The position numbers and the translations under genes were made by a program. A model generated the notes under the pieces. That model had not been told where the DNA came from, ran no database searches, and was given only the letters and a program-made list of their open reading frames with translations. From Ctenosaura bakeri (lineage: Eukaryota > Chordata > Lepidosauria > Squamata > Iguanidae): DNA of 64,000 nucleotides. The stretch spans positions 558,001 to 622,000 of the forward strand of contig CAOLHI010000653.1 in assembly GCA_948474755.1 (NCBI GenBank), written 5' to 3'. Positions 46,914-59,006 of this stretch are shown here, piece after piece; within the stretch, counting starts at the first letter, position 1, and every line of letters begins with the position of its first letter.

Positions 46914-48835
46914 GCCTTCTTCCCAAGAGCATGAAGGAATGTTGCCAATTGCAGTCAAGGACAGAGAGAAGACAAACAACCATCAGAGTCCTGTCTGTGA
47001 AACCGTCTGCATCTTACAGCTCAGACAATGGCAAAAGGCAACAGCAGTTTCAGAAGAAGGCAAGATTTGGCAGTGACAGAAATTTAAGAGCCAAGACATT
47101 GACAAATGTTTTTGTTGTTTTGCCTTGCTTCTGATGCTCTTTTTTCCCTTTGACTCCCACTCCGTTGGACTGTGCCATTGGAGAATAGGGACGACCCTGT
47201 GCCACAGAGGTGTCAAAAACCTTCATCATCATCTTGTAAGTAGCACAACAAAGAGCCCACAAATCTTTCTATGTCTTAGGACCACAAGGCCTGTGTAATG
47301 AGATGCCTTTTGTTGAGGCTGATTTAGAGGTTCCATCCCGACTCCACTCTTGAAGCTTCTTGTTATGCCTTAACCTGCTGATTAGACTTCTGGGCAGCAC
47401 TGCACAAGGCTGATCTGGAAGATTTTGTAGCAGGAAAGAGAGGATGTATAGGCAGATATGCTCCCTGTGTATACAAGGGCAGCATGTTAGATAGGTGGTT
47501 GCTAGCCTTCTCCTTGTTAGGCTGGTTTTGTATGCATATGGCATTTTTGCACAGTGGGACATTTTTGTTAAATGTGATACACACAGCTAACCCCCAATTG
47601 TAGTAACAGTGGCATAGTCTATGAAATAATTCCACAGTACTATATGTATAATTATGTGTTCTCAGTGGCACCTTGTGTCTCTGATGTCAGTGGAAAGATG
47701 CATCCACTTCAGGTTTTAGTCTAAACTTTAAGTGCTGAATATATTTTGGGCATAGGATTCAGCACTTTGGATTGCTTTTGTAAAGTTCAGACTGAAATCC
47801 ATAGGAGATTAACTGATTTCAGAGTGACCAGCCTCCACTTCATGTACTATTTCAAATCTGTCAGAAAGGACTCTTACACACACTCTTACAATGTGTTGTG
47901 ATTCCTCACTTATGCTGTGGCTGAAGCTCACACCATGAATTCATGCTTGTTAAAACTGTCTTTTACAGCTAATATTCTGAAAACATGAGTCAGATGTATG
48001 AAACATTAAGGATTTACTATATGATTTGGGCTGGTTTGGTCTTGAACAAGCAATTGAGACTCCTTAACTTCACAGAAGATGTGCTCTGGTGGAAATTAAT
48101 ACTGTGAGGACTGATTTATAGATGCAGTTCAATGCATCTGACTACATTTCTGGAATCTCTTTGGCAGCCTGGACTGTTAAGACAACTGTCTACAATTAAA
48201 AGTGTAACACCACAACTCTAATGTTGCTGAAGAAGAAATGAAGACTTGTCAGGTATTCTTGTTTTTGCTCAGCATTTTGTTATAGATTACCTTGCATTTC
48301 TGAGTCAATGAAATAGGCATCTCATGCCTGCAATGAATAAATATGCTCTGTTTCAACAACCGTGAAAAACTGGCATAGACATTTTCCTATGAGAATATAC
48401 AGATAATTTCCAACGACTTTTATTATTAAACATTTGTTTTCCCTAATTTTGGGTTTTCTAATTAGATGTTTCAGAATCTTTATTTCAGATTGCACTTTAT
48501 ATTCTATTTTTGGCTCACAAGGAGACTCTTATGAGACAGCTAATAACTTCAAAATAATAAAATACATAATTAAAAAGAAATCAATAACAAACAATAAAAC
48601 AAATCATAAAAGCATAATCATACCAAGTACAAATTCAGCAATAATATAATTAGCTGAAACCAAAGTCAATCAGCTAATCACTCCCTGTGGATCTTATGAA
48701 TCAACAACAGAAATTCAATAATGGGTATATAAAAGTTTAATAGAAGGCATTCAAACCTGACCAGGTTTCTCTTCTATTGTGTGGAGGTGAGAGAAGATAT
48801 CCCTTCCTTTCTTCTTTCCTTTCTTTCATTTTTGT
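46914..48835. other. Spacer, no gene supported
   Basis: The open frames at 46904-47134 (+) and 47269-47671 (-) carry no domain I recognise. Near 48560-48645 the DNA is very A-rich. Confidence 0.45.
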
Positions 48836-48840
48836 CTTTC

Positions 48841-48896
<56 letters not shown>

Positions 48897-48897
48897 T
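48836..48897. repeat. (CTTT)n microsatellite
   Basis: About 15 uninterrupted CTTT units. It is preceded by a decayed CTTT-rich lead-in from about 48805. The Phe/Ser-rich and Lys/Glu-rich frames through it are by-products. Confidence 0.98.
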
Positions 48898-50297
48898 TTT
48901 GGTGCTATGAAGTTCAAATCCATAACAGGCAGCTGGAGAAATATCCATTAATAATAAGTGCAGTTTCTTTTCTAAAGCAGATTTGCTGGTGGTAAGAGTG
49001 CATGTCTGCTTTTCAAAATAGATCCCTCCCATGTAGGAATGGGTGAAAATACTGTTCAGAAGATTTTTTTTTTAAAAAAAATTTGGATATTAAGTACAAA
49101 TTCACATATTAGCTAAAATTACATACAAAAATGTGCATATGGGGGAAAATTGTGCTCCGAAATGTTTCTATTGGATAAAAATGTTTCTGCTGTGCAAAAA
49201 ATTATGCACATAAGAGATCTTTATATTTTAGTCTATTTTTTGAAAAAAGTTTGTGAATATTTCTGTGAACAAATGAAAACAACCCTACATTAAATACAAG
49301 ACAAAGTTACATCAATGTCCCTATTTGCAAGCTAGCCAATTACGATGTGATTGTATGTATGTAGCATACATACATGTGGAGAGAACAAGTGAGGGCATTG
49401 CCCCTCATAATAGTTCTCCCCCTTACTGAGCCACATGAAAATTGTCTCCCTAAACCAGTGTAAATCAAGCATCATCAAGTACTAGAGGCCAAGATGGCAG
49501 AGAATGTGCCCCATTTCAAGTGGAAAGACAGGATCTCTTGCTGCCATGGAGGAACACCTGAGTAAGTAACAATGCCTGAGGTGGCCAGAAGCCAGACATG
49601 TTTTGTATGTGACCATCTTACCCTGTTTTTGTGGTCTGGCATCAGTAACTTTTCATAAGCTAAGGTTTGAAGTGAAAGCATAAGTGCTGTTATCAAATAT
49701 TACCTCACACAGGGCAGATGCCAACACCACAGCTGCTATTGCTAAGAAATACATCAATAAAAGCAACAAGCAAGAAATTCCAAAGGTCAGGACTTCTGAG
49801 ATCATTCAGTGATTGGGATCTTTAAAGAGGTTTTTTTGAGCGCAGGGCACAAGTAGCAGCAGATTTTCAGTTTCATCGTCCAAGAGTAAAAGATGGTGTC
49901 TATTGCTCTTCTCCGTAGCTGGCCATTAGAGAGAAGCCTTAATCTATGCCTAATAAAACATTAATCTGAATTCTTTAAAGAAACTTCTCATATTAAGTCT
50001 TATAATTGTTTTAAGCCACTGAAGTTAGAAATGCAATAATAAGGCATTAAGATTTAATGATCTCCCCCATGTCTTTCTTGAAACCTGAGAGAATCTTTTA
50101 AATTCTTGAAATGTGTGTGCATATCTTTATGGTAGCCATGTGTTTTATTTGGCTCTATAACTGAGCTGTTTTGTTTAGAATCCTTCTATTATTATCATTT
50201 CCTACTGTTAGTTCCAACTGAAGTATTGGTTGACCTACCTATGTGTTAATTCACCATTAGGCAATTGATTTAATGGGTCTGCTCTCAGGTTCAATGA
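48898..50297. other. Spacer, no gene supported
   Basis: Nothing beyond short A- and T-rich runs. Confidence 0.45.
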
Positions 50298-50500
50298 GGA
50301 CATTTCCATTCTACACTGTTATGGTGCCATTATTCCACTTTCAACATCCTATGGCATCCTGGGGTTTGGAGTTTAGGGAGGGGCTTTTAGAATTCTCAGC
50401 CAGAGAGCTCTTTGGCCTCAGGAAACTACAAACCCCAGAATTCCACAGGATATTGAAAGTGGAATAATAGCACTATTGACAGTATAGTGCAGAAATGGCC
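50298..50500. mobile_element. Palindromic Harbinger-like MITE with TGA duplication
   Basis: Starts GGACATTTCCATTCTACACT and ends AGTATAGTGCAGAAATGGCC. Inner arms ATCCTGGGGTTTGGAGTTTA and AACTACAAACCCCAGAATTC pair. The three bases TGA flank it at 50295-50297 and 50501-50503, the 3-base duplication expected of PIF/Harbinger transposition. Confidence 0.85.
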
Positions 50501-50503
50501 TGA

Positions 50504-51639
50504 GTCTCAAGTAAACCAGGATTCAGGCCCTAAGTAGCTCACTGAACAGAAGTTCCTGAGATATTTATTCAGATACTTCACAGAACACCTTGGGAAGTGA
50601 GTTCTTTGCAGCTGGCGACATCATTTATTTTCTGGCCGCAGTGAGAATTTCATTGTATGGAGGAAAATGCAATAAAATCTAAAGTCCACAAAGCAGCAAT
50701 ACTTTTATTGCCCCATCCCCAAAGCATAAAATACATCATTCAAGCTTTTGATGCTTCACTGACTTTTTTTTTTTATCAGGCAAAGTTTTTAAAATCATAC
50801 AATAGAAGAAAGGTGACACAGACCTCCAGTTAGGGACACAGGCCTGCAGTTTGTCCATTGTATGGAGTGTTAGGGTAGAGTTAGGGTTGTGGTTTGGATT
50901 AGAGTACAAAATACATTTCTTTTATTTCTTGGCCTCCATGAGTATTCCTATGTATACCTTTCATAGATAATTTTTTTAATTCTCCCTTATTGGTCCAACC
51001 TAATGATAACTAGAGCTCACCACTTCTGCATGGGAAAAAAGCATGGGGCACTTTTTACATTAACTGAGACAAAGAACCCCATTAGCAAAAAGCAATAGAT
51101 TTATTAAGATTGTTTGTTGTTTTGGCTCTTTTGTTTATAGAAACTGTACATTCCAAGCAAAATTTGCGTAGATGGCTAAAAACTGTTTGAGTGACAAGGC
51201 CACAGAATGTTAATGTTGCAGATCTACTTTTGTGCAGATTCTACAACAAAACATGACTCTAGTGCATGGTATGACACGGTGCCTGAAAGTGAAAATTCAA
51301 GGGGGATAAAATACCTTTAGTCATGAGGTAATTTGTAGAACGATCATAAACTGAATGGTAGGTCTTTTCTAGGTTGTATTACTTTAGGTAGAAGCCCTGC
51401 TCTCCATGTAAGTCTCCCCTCATTCAACCTTTTTTTCTTTTTTAATGGAGGGAGGTCATTCACATCCAAACCCCCACAGTCCATACTTAAAGTGGTATAA
51501 ACAAGAAGTACTTAACTCTGTCAATTGTACCAACCTTGTACAACACAATTCAACACAATATACGGCTTGTGCTGTGTCCTATCAAACCTATAAAAAGTCA
51601 GACTGCCTGCATGCAAAATGCTTTGGGTTGTAAAGAACA
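50504..51639. other. Spacer, no gene supported
   Basis: No exon or clear repeat. Confidence 0.45.
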
Positions 51640-51862
51640 CAATCTGAAATCTAATTGTTTTTCCCCCAAAATATACACGTACATGCTTTTGAAGTATTTC
51701 AATTTTTTAACCTGGTAGATTATCCAGTATATTTTTTGTCTGTTTAAATTATTTTTATTGTTTTAAATTCGACAGTGTTTACATCTGTGTACATTAATTT
51801 TAATTGTACACTAACCCCAAATCTCCTGACACAATGCAGGATATATAATTTTTTTAAAAAAA
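51640..51862 (+). mobile_element. LINE 3' tail, CR1/L3-like
   Basis: TTTTTATTGTTTTAAATTCG, AATTTTAATTGTACACTAAC and CAATGCAGGATATATAATTT followed by poly-A parallel the tail at 46660-46913. Confidence 0.65.
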
Positions 51863-52500
51863 ATAGCTGCAAAAGATTTTTAATTCTTATATCAGTACCT
51901 GGCACTTTTGTGATATCCAGGATATTTCAGAGTCCAAGGAATTGACCTTAGAGGTTTTAAAATCTTTATTCAGGAACATTGAAGAAACAGCATCACACCT
52001 TTGCATTGCCAAAACTAAAGGAATATTGGATTTGCAGTGCTATATAAACCATTACAATCGAAAATCAGCATGCGCTAACATCCTATTTTATAGTTTACCC
52101 AAACAACACATTTCCCAGATTTTCTGTCCTCTTCCTATTTTCCCATTCAGCTTGCCACCAGTTCAATCTTGCAGCCATACCTGCAAGCCATGCCTGCTTC
52201 TTCTTCTTTTTTTTTACGATAACATTTCCATGTTCCTAGTTCACTCAGCCATCAACAGATCTCATCATCCCCACCTACAAAGGAAAGCACACAAACACTA
52301 AAACAAAGCCATCTACCTAAAACATGACAGGAAGAGCTCAGCCAATCTGACATTCCACCTCCTCATGACTCAGTACCCCACCATCTATCCAGGCTTATGA
52401 GGGTATGCAGCATGAAACTTGTGAAGTAAATGAGAAGCATTAACATGTTTCACATCAATTCACTGGTAGGCAGGTGTTTGCAGTTGACAAAGTATTGCAG

Positions 52501-53390
52501 TCATCCTTTGTCCCATTGGGAATCCAGAATTTCAGAAATCTCAAACTGTTGTTCCACCACAATAGGGGGAGGAAGGGTTGGCTGTGTAGAATGCCATTTA
52601 TCTGGAGTCACTATCTGTTTGAGTAGGCTAAAATGAAAAGCAGGGTGGATTTGTTTGTGAGATTTGGGCAATTCCAGTTCAGCAGTCACATCATTTTCCA
52701 GGTTTTTAATCTGAAATAGTCCAATGAATTTAGGACCCAATTTCTTGGAAAGCTGTGGGCACTTCAAAAATTGTGTGGACGAATACACCACATTGCCCTG
52801 CTTAAAGTCCCAGTTCTTAGCTCATTTAAGATTGGCATACTTTTTATAAATGTCTTTAGCATAGTCCAAAGCCAAGATTATCACCATCCAAGTAGCCTTA
52901 ACATTTTGAGTCCAATCAATCAGTAGTGCACATCAGTTGGGATGACCTCAAGGTTCAGCAAATACTTCAACATCTGTCCCTATATGATTTCAAAAAGGGC
53001 TTGCCCTGAACTTTGATGGACAGCATTGTACACCATTTCAGCCAAGGGGAGGAGGCCTGCCCAATTGTCTTGGATTAATGTAGCATCACAGATATTGTTC
53101 CAGGTTTTGATTGATTCTCAATTTGGACAGATCTCGAAGGTTTTTAGATTGCTCTTTTAGATGATCTGTTCAAACCTTAAAAGGGTAGCTGGTTCCCTCC
53201 AGGAAGTGCTTCCAGGTTTCTAGAGCCCTTTTAATAGTAGCAGCTTCTTTTCCCCAAACTTTTTGGCTAGGTAGGCTCAAGGTCTCAAGTGCTTCTCCTC
53301 ATCAGATTGTAACAAAATTGCCCCCATGGTGGTATCCCCTGCATCCACCTGCACCACAAAAGGAGTCTTGTGGAGTCTTGCCAAACTTTT
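52501..53390 (-). pseudogene. Ty3/Gypsy retrotransposon pol remnant
   Basis: Read from 53390 downward on the minus strand there is first an RNase H-type segment of the Ty3/Gypsy pol: a 'VDAGDTTMGAIL' stretch, then a 'LEGTSYPFKV' and 'TDH' stretch. Soon after comes the distal part of integrase ('LEQYL.CYIN', 'YAKDIYKKYANL'). Then follows the C-terminal region with 'LSKKLGPKFIGLFQIKNL' and 'IHPAFHFSLLK', leading to a chromodomain-like start ('FEISEILDS') cut off near 52501. The integrase N-terminal and catalytic parts are missing, a deletion near 53140. Many stops and frameshifts. This is the chromovirus-type layout. It is inactive. Confidence 0.88.
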
Positions 53391-53401
53391 ATAAACAATT
53401 T

Positions 53402-53628
53402 GTTATTGTGTGCCATCAAATAATTTTCAATTTATGGCAACCCTAAGGTGAATAGGGTTTTCTTGGCAAGATTTGTTCATAGGGGGTTTGCCTTTGCCTT
53501 CCTCTGATGCTGAGAAAATGTGACTTGGCCAAGGTCCCCCCCCCCAGTAGGCTTCCATGGCTGAGTGTCGATTCAAAACCTGGCCTCCAGAGTTGTCGAC
53601 CAGTGCTCAAACCATGATGGCTATCTTT
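53402..53628 (-). mobile_element. tRNA-derived SINE
   Basis: Plus-strand view, tail first: TTGTTATTGTGTGCCATCAA, then GGGTTTTCTTGGCAAGATTT and GGTTTGCCTTTGCCTTCCTC, then the tRNA-like head (TGGCTGAGTGTCGATTCAAA, with the B box decayed). Same family as 2690-2915, and longer. It abuts the Gypsy remnant. Confidence 0.88.
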
Positions 53629-53954
53629 ACAAGCAATTCTCTTCATTTTAGAGTTGTTCAGATCCATAATACTCTAATGAAGAATGTTGTAGCTTTAAAA
53701 AAAAAAACTGTTGAAATTTAATAACCAGGGTGGCTTTCATGTAAAGATAGTTCTATCATATCAGGAGTGTGAATAAGCAAGCTCATAACAAGCAAAAAAA
53801 TTTGTATATTGTAGGCTTACCAGTTCACAGGAGGTAAAGGAAGATCATGCATAAGGTTAGCTGTTGCAGGTTTTACTCTGCCAAGGTAGATAGACTCCTT
53901 GTATGACCAGCATTTCCACCACCCCTTGAATTCCACCAGAACTGTCCTTAATTG

Positions 53955-54125
53955 TTTGTTGGTTTGTTATAACCTGCCTTTCTTCTAGTGAACTCACAAC
54001 AACATACAGGGCTCTCCTCATTCCCACTTTATTCTCACATTGTTAAGTAGGTCACTCTGAGAGAGACAAAGATTTGCCCAATGTCACCCAGTGAATTTCC
54101 TGACACCTCAGCTCAACACTTTAGC
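53955..54125 (-). mobile_element. MIR-like tRNA SINE with LINE-type tail
   Basis: Plus-strand view: ATAACCTGCCTTTCTTCTAG (resembling the LINE tail at 45829), TTATTCTCACATTGTTAAGT, then AAGATTTGCCCAATGTCACC and CAGTGAATTTCC. The tRNA head is lost. Confidence 0.6.
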
Positions 54126-57011
54126 AATGATATCGCAGCATTTTCCCCTCCCTCCTTATACTTCAAAAGATGGAAATAATATTATATGGGTGATGCATGT
54201 ACAGCTAACCTGAAAAAATAGATTAAGGGGTGTGTGTGAATGACTAGGAGATACAATATATTTTACTTTGGTGGGGAAGAATGGCTGTTAATTCAGATAT
54301 AAAACTACACTGTTAGTTTTTGAAGCTAACATACATAACTTGTATATGCAAAATGGCTCAATACACTCAGAAGGGAGAAATGGAGAAGAATATATGTAGC
54401 ATATGGAGTGTTTTAAAAACTGGCTATATTATCTTTGTTCTTGTCAAATTGGCAGCTATCCAGCAAGATATACTTACACAGGCCATGCAGTGATGAGCAG
54501 AGCTGCCATGGAAACCCAAAGAACCAAAGGGCTGATGGAAAAGGTGAATGAAGGCATTGCTTAGTTACCATTATTTGGTCACTGTTCTTTTAACACAGTT
54601 CCTTTCCAAGTCACAACAGTGCCTCTGCAAAATGATCCGGTAATTTAAAACACAATGATCTGCAGACCTATTGAACTCAGAAAATCCACTGCCAAACTAG
54701 AATTTATTCCAATACTTTTGAGGCTTTGTCCTTTATTCAAACTTTGACCTATCTTCAAAATGTCCAGTTGTCTCAGGAAAACAAAGAGATTTTTGCATTA
54801 CAGTTATAACCCTCCTATAAAAAGCTAAAGGTGTCCGTGTGTACACACACTCACAGGCTTTGTCATTACAAATGAACTAGACTGAGAAAAAGTAGCAGGC
54901 CCAAAATGACACTATACCCTTCAGTATGGATTGGGGAACCTAGGTCTCTGCAGCTAAGACACAACAGTATTCCCTACCCCACACTGTCTGTTTCATAAGC
55001 AGACACCATTTTAAACCAAATTAGTTTCCAGGCTATCTGCCATCATGATGTTGAGCAAGATGAGTTAGGAACAACAAATTGTGTCTTGCCTGCTAGGACC
55101 CTGTAAGATTAAGCCTGTATACAGCTAGTTAAAGGACTATATCATCTACATCAGGCACAAATCAAGGTCAGATAGTCCATAGGCAATATGTAGTCAAGCT
55201 GAAACAGATGTCTGGCCCCAAAAGATGGAAGTCCAAAAAAGGAGCAGATAAGGTGGAGTGTGTGTGTGGGGATCTTTATAGCAAGAAGATGTTCAGAGAG
55301 AGAGGAACCAGAAGTAGCGGTTATAATGGACCATCCACGTCCTCACTGCAGGGAAGGGACATCTGGTCTTCCAGATGTTGTTGGACTGCAATTCCCACCA
55401 GCTTTTACCAAGATATGCAATGATGGTGAATGATGGACCTTGAAATACAACAGTTCAAATGCCATATATCCACCACCACCATCACCTCTGCTGTGTTGAT
55501 AGAGCAGCCATAGCTTCTTTGGTTGGTTGGCTAGCATAGCAGTTCAATAAAACTGAGCTAGTAAGATGCTTTGTGTGTGAGCTCTACCAATGGGGCAGGT
55601 CAGAAGGAAACTTTGCCCAGTGACAGTGCTGCAGATGTTGGCTCAGTTACTCCCTCTGTTTGTGACCATTCTGGATGGCACCAGGGAATAAGATATTATT
55701 GCCCTGCTGCCAGAGTTCCTTCTTTGTTTACTAATCTGCTACCCATATATATCTGTGCTAGTCATCTGCGGCATATCAGCAGCCAGACAAAAGAAGGAAT
55801 ATAATCAGTCTTTTCCCATTTAGGGGGAAAAAAAAGGTTGTGAAGCAGTTCTTATTCTCTTGAGTGATGTTTTGTGACCTAGTTCTCCCTGAGGGACAAA
55901 CATGTGCCTGGGGCACTAGGCTATACAATTTCAGACTGCTATGGAGCAAAAGGAGACAGACAGGGGCTTTTGTTACTGAATGTTCCTCCTTAACAAAAAC
56001 TATTAATGGAGGGGGTGGCTATCAGAAGGAAGGCTAGGCTACTACTTTTCTCATTGACTTGCAATTTTTTGAATCTAGAGAAGGTGTCATATGAAGCTTA
56101 CAACCTCATTGAGAATTAGACATTGCACAAGGAATAACGGAAACATAATGGTCAAGTCATGAAGGCATGAATCTATATAAATTAGCAGGAACAAATTGAA
56201 ATTGAAGGAGATAAGCCCAAGCAAGGTTCTTCCCTGCACATTGCAGATGAGGGTTGAGGAGAAGAGATACTAATGATGCATTCTAATTTAGGACATTTGC
56301 CCTCAAATCGCCTTTCTTTATACAAGGCAACCTTCCTCTCTTTTTATCACTCATGCTGATCTCTATTGATATATTATTTAAAACTGAAAAAGAAACTTTG
56401 TTGGCTACCTTTAAATCTTTTCAGATGTCTTGTATTACTGACACAGGAACTCTGCAATGGAGTCATCTAATTTACATAGAGTCACCCAGAGGTTAATTAG
56501 TATCTGAAGGTAGCTTTCCAAAAGAGTGTGCACAAAAGAGCAGCTAAAAGCAATTCATAGCTTAATTTGTTTGTATATAAGCCTTCATGCAAACCTTTGA
56601 ATGAGTGAGAGAGTGAGAGGGGAGGATCTTGATTAGTGTTATATTGGGTTGGAGGGGCTATTTCTATTTTTGCTTCCATGAGATATTTAATTGAGGCAGT
56701 AAACTACGGTCCTAAATATTCTTGCTTAGAAGTATATTTCAGTGAAATTTCTAGGGCTTAAAAATAAACTCAGAACAGTATTGCACCTGTGATGACAACA
56801 TATCAGTTGATCTCATGTAAGATGTACTCATCTTTTGCAATTCATTCAAATTAAGAATTTCTTCCATGTTGTGATATCACAATTTCCAGATGACTCACTA
56901 TCATTTAAAAGCCTTCAGGTGTATCACTTAATGAGGGTAAGGGTAAAATTCCCCCACACCATTTCTTGAAATGTATCTGTACTTGTTTGTTTGTTTTTAC
57001 AAATATCTGTT
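54126..57011. other. Spacer with one MITE fragment
   Basis: At 55361-55445 CCAGATGTTGTTGGACTGCA and AATTCCCACCAGCTT mark a hAT-like MITE arm with a decayed partner. No exon supported. The open frames at 55208-55804 have no domain. Confidence 0.45.
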
Positions 57012-57778
57012 TACAGTTGTACCTTCACTTTTACAAAGGTTTGGGACACAAAACCCTCGCAAAAATGGAAACATTCACCGCAGTCCCCCTCTCATCCCCT
57101 TCCAGGGCTCCCCACTTCCCATTCCAATGCAAAATGGAAGAAAAAGGGGGTGGGGAAGGCTCACACCAGCCTTCCTTTCCCCCTCTCTGGAGGTCCCCCT
57201 GCCATTCCTAAGCATTTTGCCCAGTGCAGACAATTTGCACTAGCTTTCCTCCAACAATTCCTTTCCATTTTGCCTCAGCACAAGTTCTCTGCACCAGGGA
57301 GATGCATGGGAATGGCAGGGGGAGCTCCAGAGGGGAGAAAGGAAGGTTTGCATGAGCTTTTCCCCACCCCTTTCCCCACCCATTTTGCACTGGAAGGGGA
57401 AGGAGGGAGCTCCAAAGAGGGAAAGGGAAATCTCACACAAGCTCTTTCCCCAACACCCTTTTCCTTCTGTTTTGCATGTGAAGGGGAAGGAGGTTGCTTC
57501 AGAGACAGGGAAGGAAAGCTTGCATGAGCTTTACCCCATCCCCCTTTCCCTTTTGTTTTGCAGGGGAAGGGAAAGGAGGGTGCTCCAAAGGAGGGAGAGG
57601 AAGGCTAACACAAGCTTTTCCCCACTCCCTATTTCCTTCTGTTTATCCTCAGTGTGAGTTCTTTGCACTGGGGCAAAATGCATGGGAATGGGAGGAGGAG
57701 AATGGGGGGAGGTGCACACACTTGCGAATAATCAAATTTGCAAACATCAAACCCATGAATGTGGATGGATTACTGTAT
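57012..57778. mobile_element. Repetitive element with internal minisatellite
   Basis: The outer ends TACAGTTGTACCTTC (57012) and ATTACTGTA (57768-57776) are weakly inverted. The first inner part (57144-57230) is an inverted copy of 57285-57375 (GGTCCCCCTGCCATTCC against GGAATGGCAGGGGGAGCTCC). The family is not identified. Confidence 0.5.
57321..57662. repeat. 86-bp minisatellite, four units
   Basis: Units start at about 57321, 57407, 57492 and 57578 (GGAGCTCCAGAGG, GGAGCTCCAAAGA, GGTTGCTTCAGAGA, GGTGCTCCAAAGG). Each holds a purine-rich half, AAGCTTTTCCCC-like text, and a CTTTCC...TTTTGCA half. Since 86 is not a multiple of three, the long open frames here change frame from unit to unit and are not genes. 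Confidence 0.85.
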
Positions 57779-58489
57779 CTGGTTATTATAATGTGTAAAT
57801 AAATCCTCTCAAAATGCACAACCTTTTACTTCTTTGGGGGCATTTTAGCATTCCCCCCCCCGTTGGAATTCTAATCTATTTGCAGCTTCTAGTTTTGCTG
57901 TGTGTTTTTGCTTTTTGTTTTGTTTTATTCAGTTTTGATTTTCTAAAGCCACTCAGAAAGGTTTGGCTGAAAATTAGCCAATAAATACACAAAATAGACC
58001 CCCCTCACCAAAAAATGTAAGACACCCACTGAATCTGCATTTCACATATCTATGAATCTCTTCTTTTTCTCCCTCAGATCTCAGACTTTTGCTTCTGTGA
58101 TGAAAAACTGAAATTGGAGCCCTCTCCACTGTCATCCTTGGTGTATTTGATTGTCTAGAGGTTGCTTGTGTAACTTGCTTCCTTGTGCTATGTACATGCA
58201 GCGATTAGGTCCCTCTTCATCTTGGACGTTCTCTCCACATCATCTATGTGAAAAAGAAAAAAGGAGAAGACAATCTTCGTCTCTACTCAACATGCAAAAT
58301 CCACTTCCTGAGGCAGCTGGTTCATGGTAAGGCCACCTTGGTGAATATAAAACCTGGAACTTACCACACTGGATGGAGAATTTTAGAATCTCTAGTCAAA
58401 AAACAATTTTTACAAGCTCTGATAATGTCCTAATTGCTATCCAACAATCTACAATCAAGACCTGGGACCCATTCACACTACACAGTTAG
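57779..58489. other. Spacer, no gene supported
   Basis: A nine-C run lies at about 57853-57861. Nothing else. Confidence 0.45.
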
Positions 58490-58765
58490 CTGTTCCCTGA
58501 CATCAAATTGACTTCAACTTATGGGCACCCTATGAATGAGATACCTCTGAGCCCTGTCATCAGAAGCCTTGCTCAGGTCTTGCAGACTCAGGGCTGTGGC
58601 TTCCTCGGCTGAGTGTTCCTATGGGGTCTTCCTCTTTTCCTACTGCCTTTTACCTTGCCATACACAGTTACCTTTTCTAATGAGTCATGTCTTCTCATGA
58701 TATGTCCAAAGCACAACAGTCTCAGTTGAGTCATCTTTGCTTCTAGGGAGAGTTCAGGGACTATT
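58490..58765 (-). mobile_element. Retroposon fragment with the shared SINE tail
   Basis: Plus-strand view starts with the tail CATCAAATTGACTTCAACTT and ATGGGCACCCTATGAATGAG. The body (TTGCTCAGGTCTTGCAGACT, GGGTCTTCCTCTTTTCCTAC) matches 1556-1744 in reverse. It extends about 80 bases farther (ATGATATGTCCAAAGCACAA), so it may be part of a LINE 3' UTR. Confidence 0.75.
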
Positions 58766-58802
58766 TATTTGTCTTTTTGGCAATTCAGAGTATCTGCAGA
58801 AT

Positions 58803-59006
58803 TCCATTATAGTTCTATCATTTCACTTTAACTGCCATGATTCCATCCTGTGGGATCCTACGGTTTGTAATTTGGTGAGGCACTAGGGAGCTCTAGGATT
58901 TTAACTACCCCTCCCTAAACTGCCAATCCCAGGATTCTATGGAATGTTGCCATGTTGGTTAAAGTGGAACATAGAACTATAATTGTATAGTGTGAATGGG
59001 CCCCTG
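58803..59006. mobile_element. Palindromic Harbinger-like MITE
   Basis: Left ATTATAGTTCTATCATTTCA and right GAACTATAATTGTATAGT are inverted, as are GGGATCCTACGGTTTGTAAT and AACTGCCAATCCCAGGATTC. It ends GTGTGAATGGGCCCC. The left terminus is eroded. Confidence 0.75.

Noticed and set aside
48777..49032. Phe/Ser-rich and Lys/Glu-rich frames
   Set aside because: Produced by the (CTTT)n microsatellite.
56991..57802. Open frames up to 178 codons in the 57 kb region
   Set aside because: They follow the 86-bp minisatellite and change frame with each unit. No conserved peptide.
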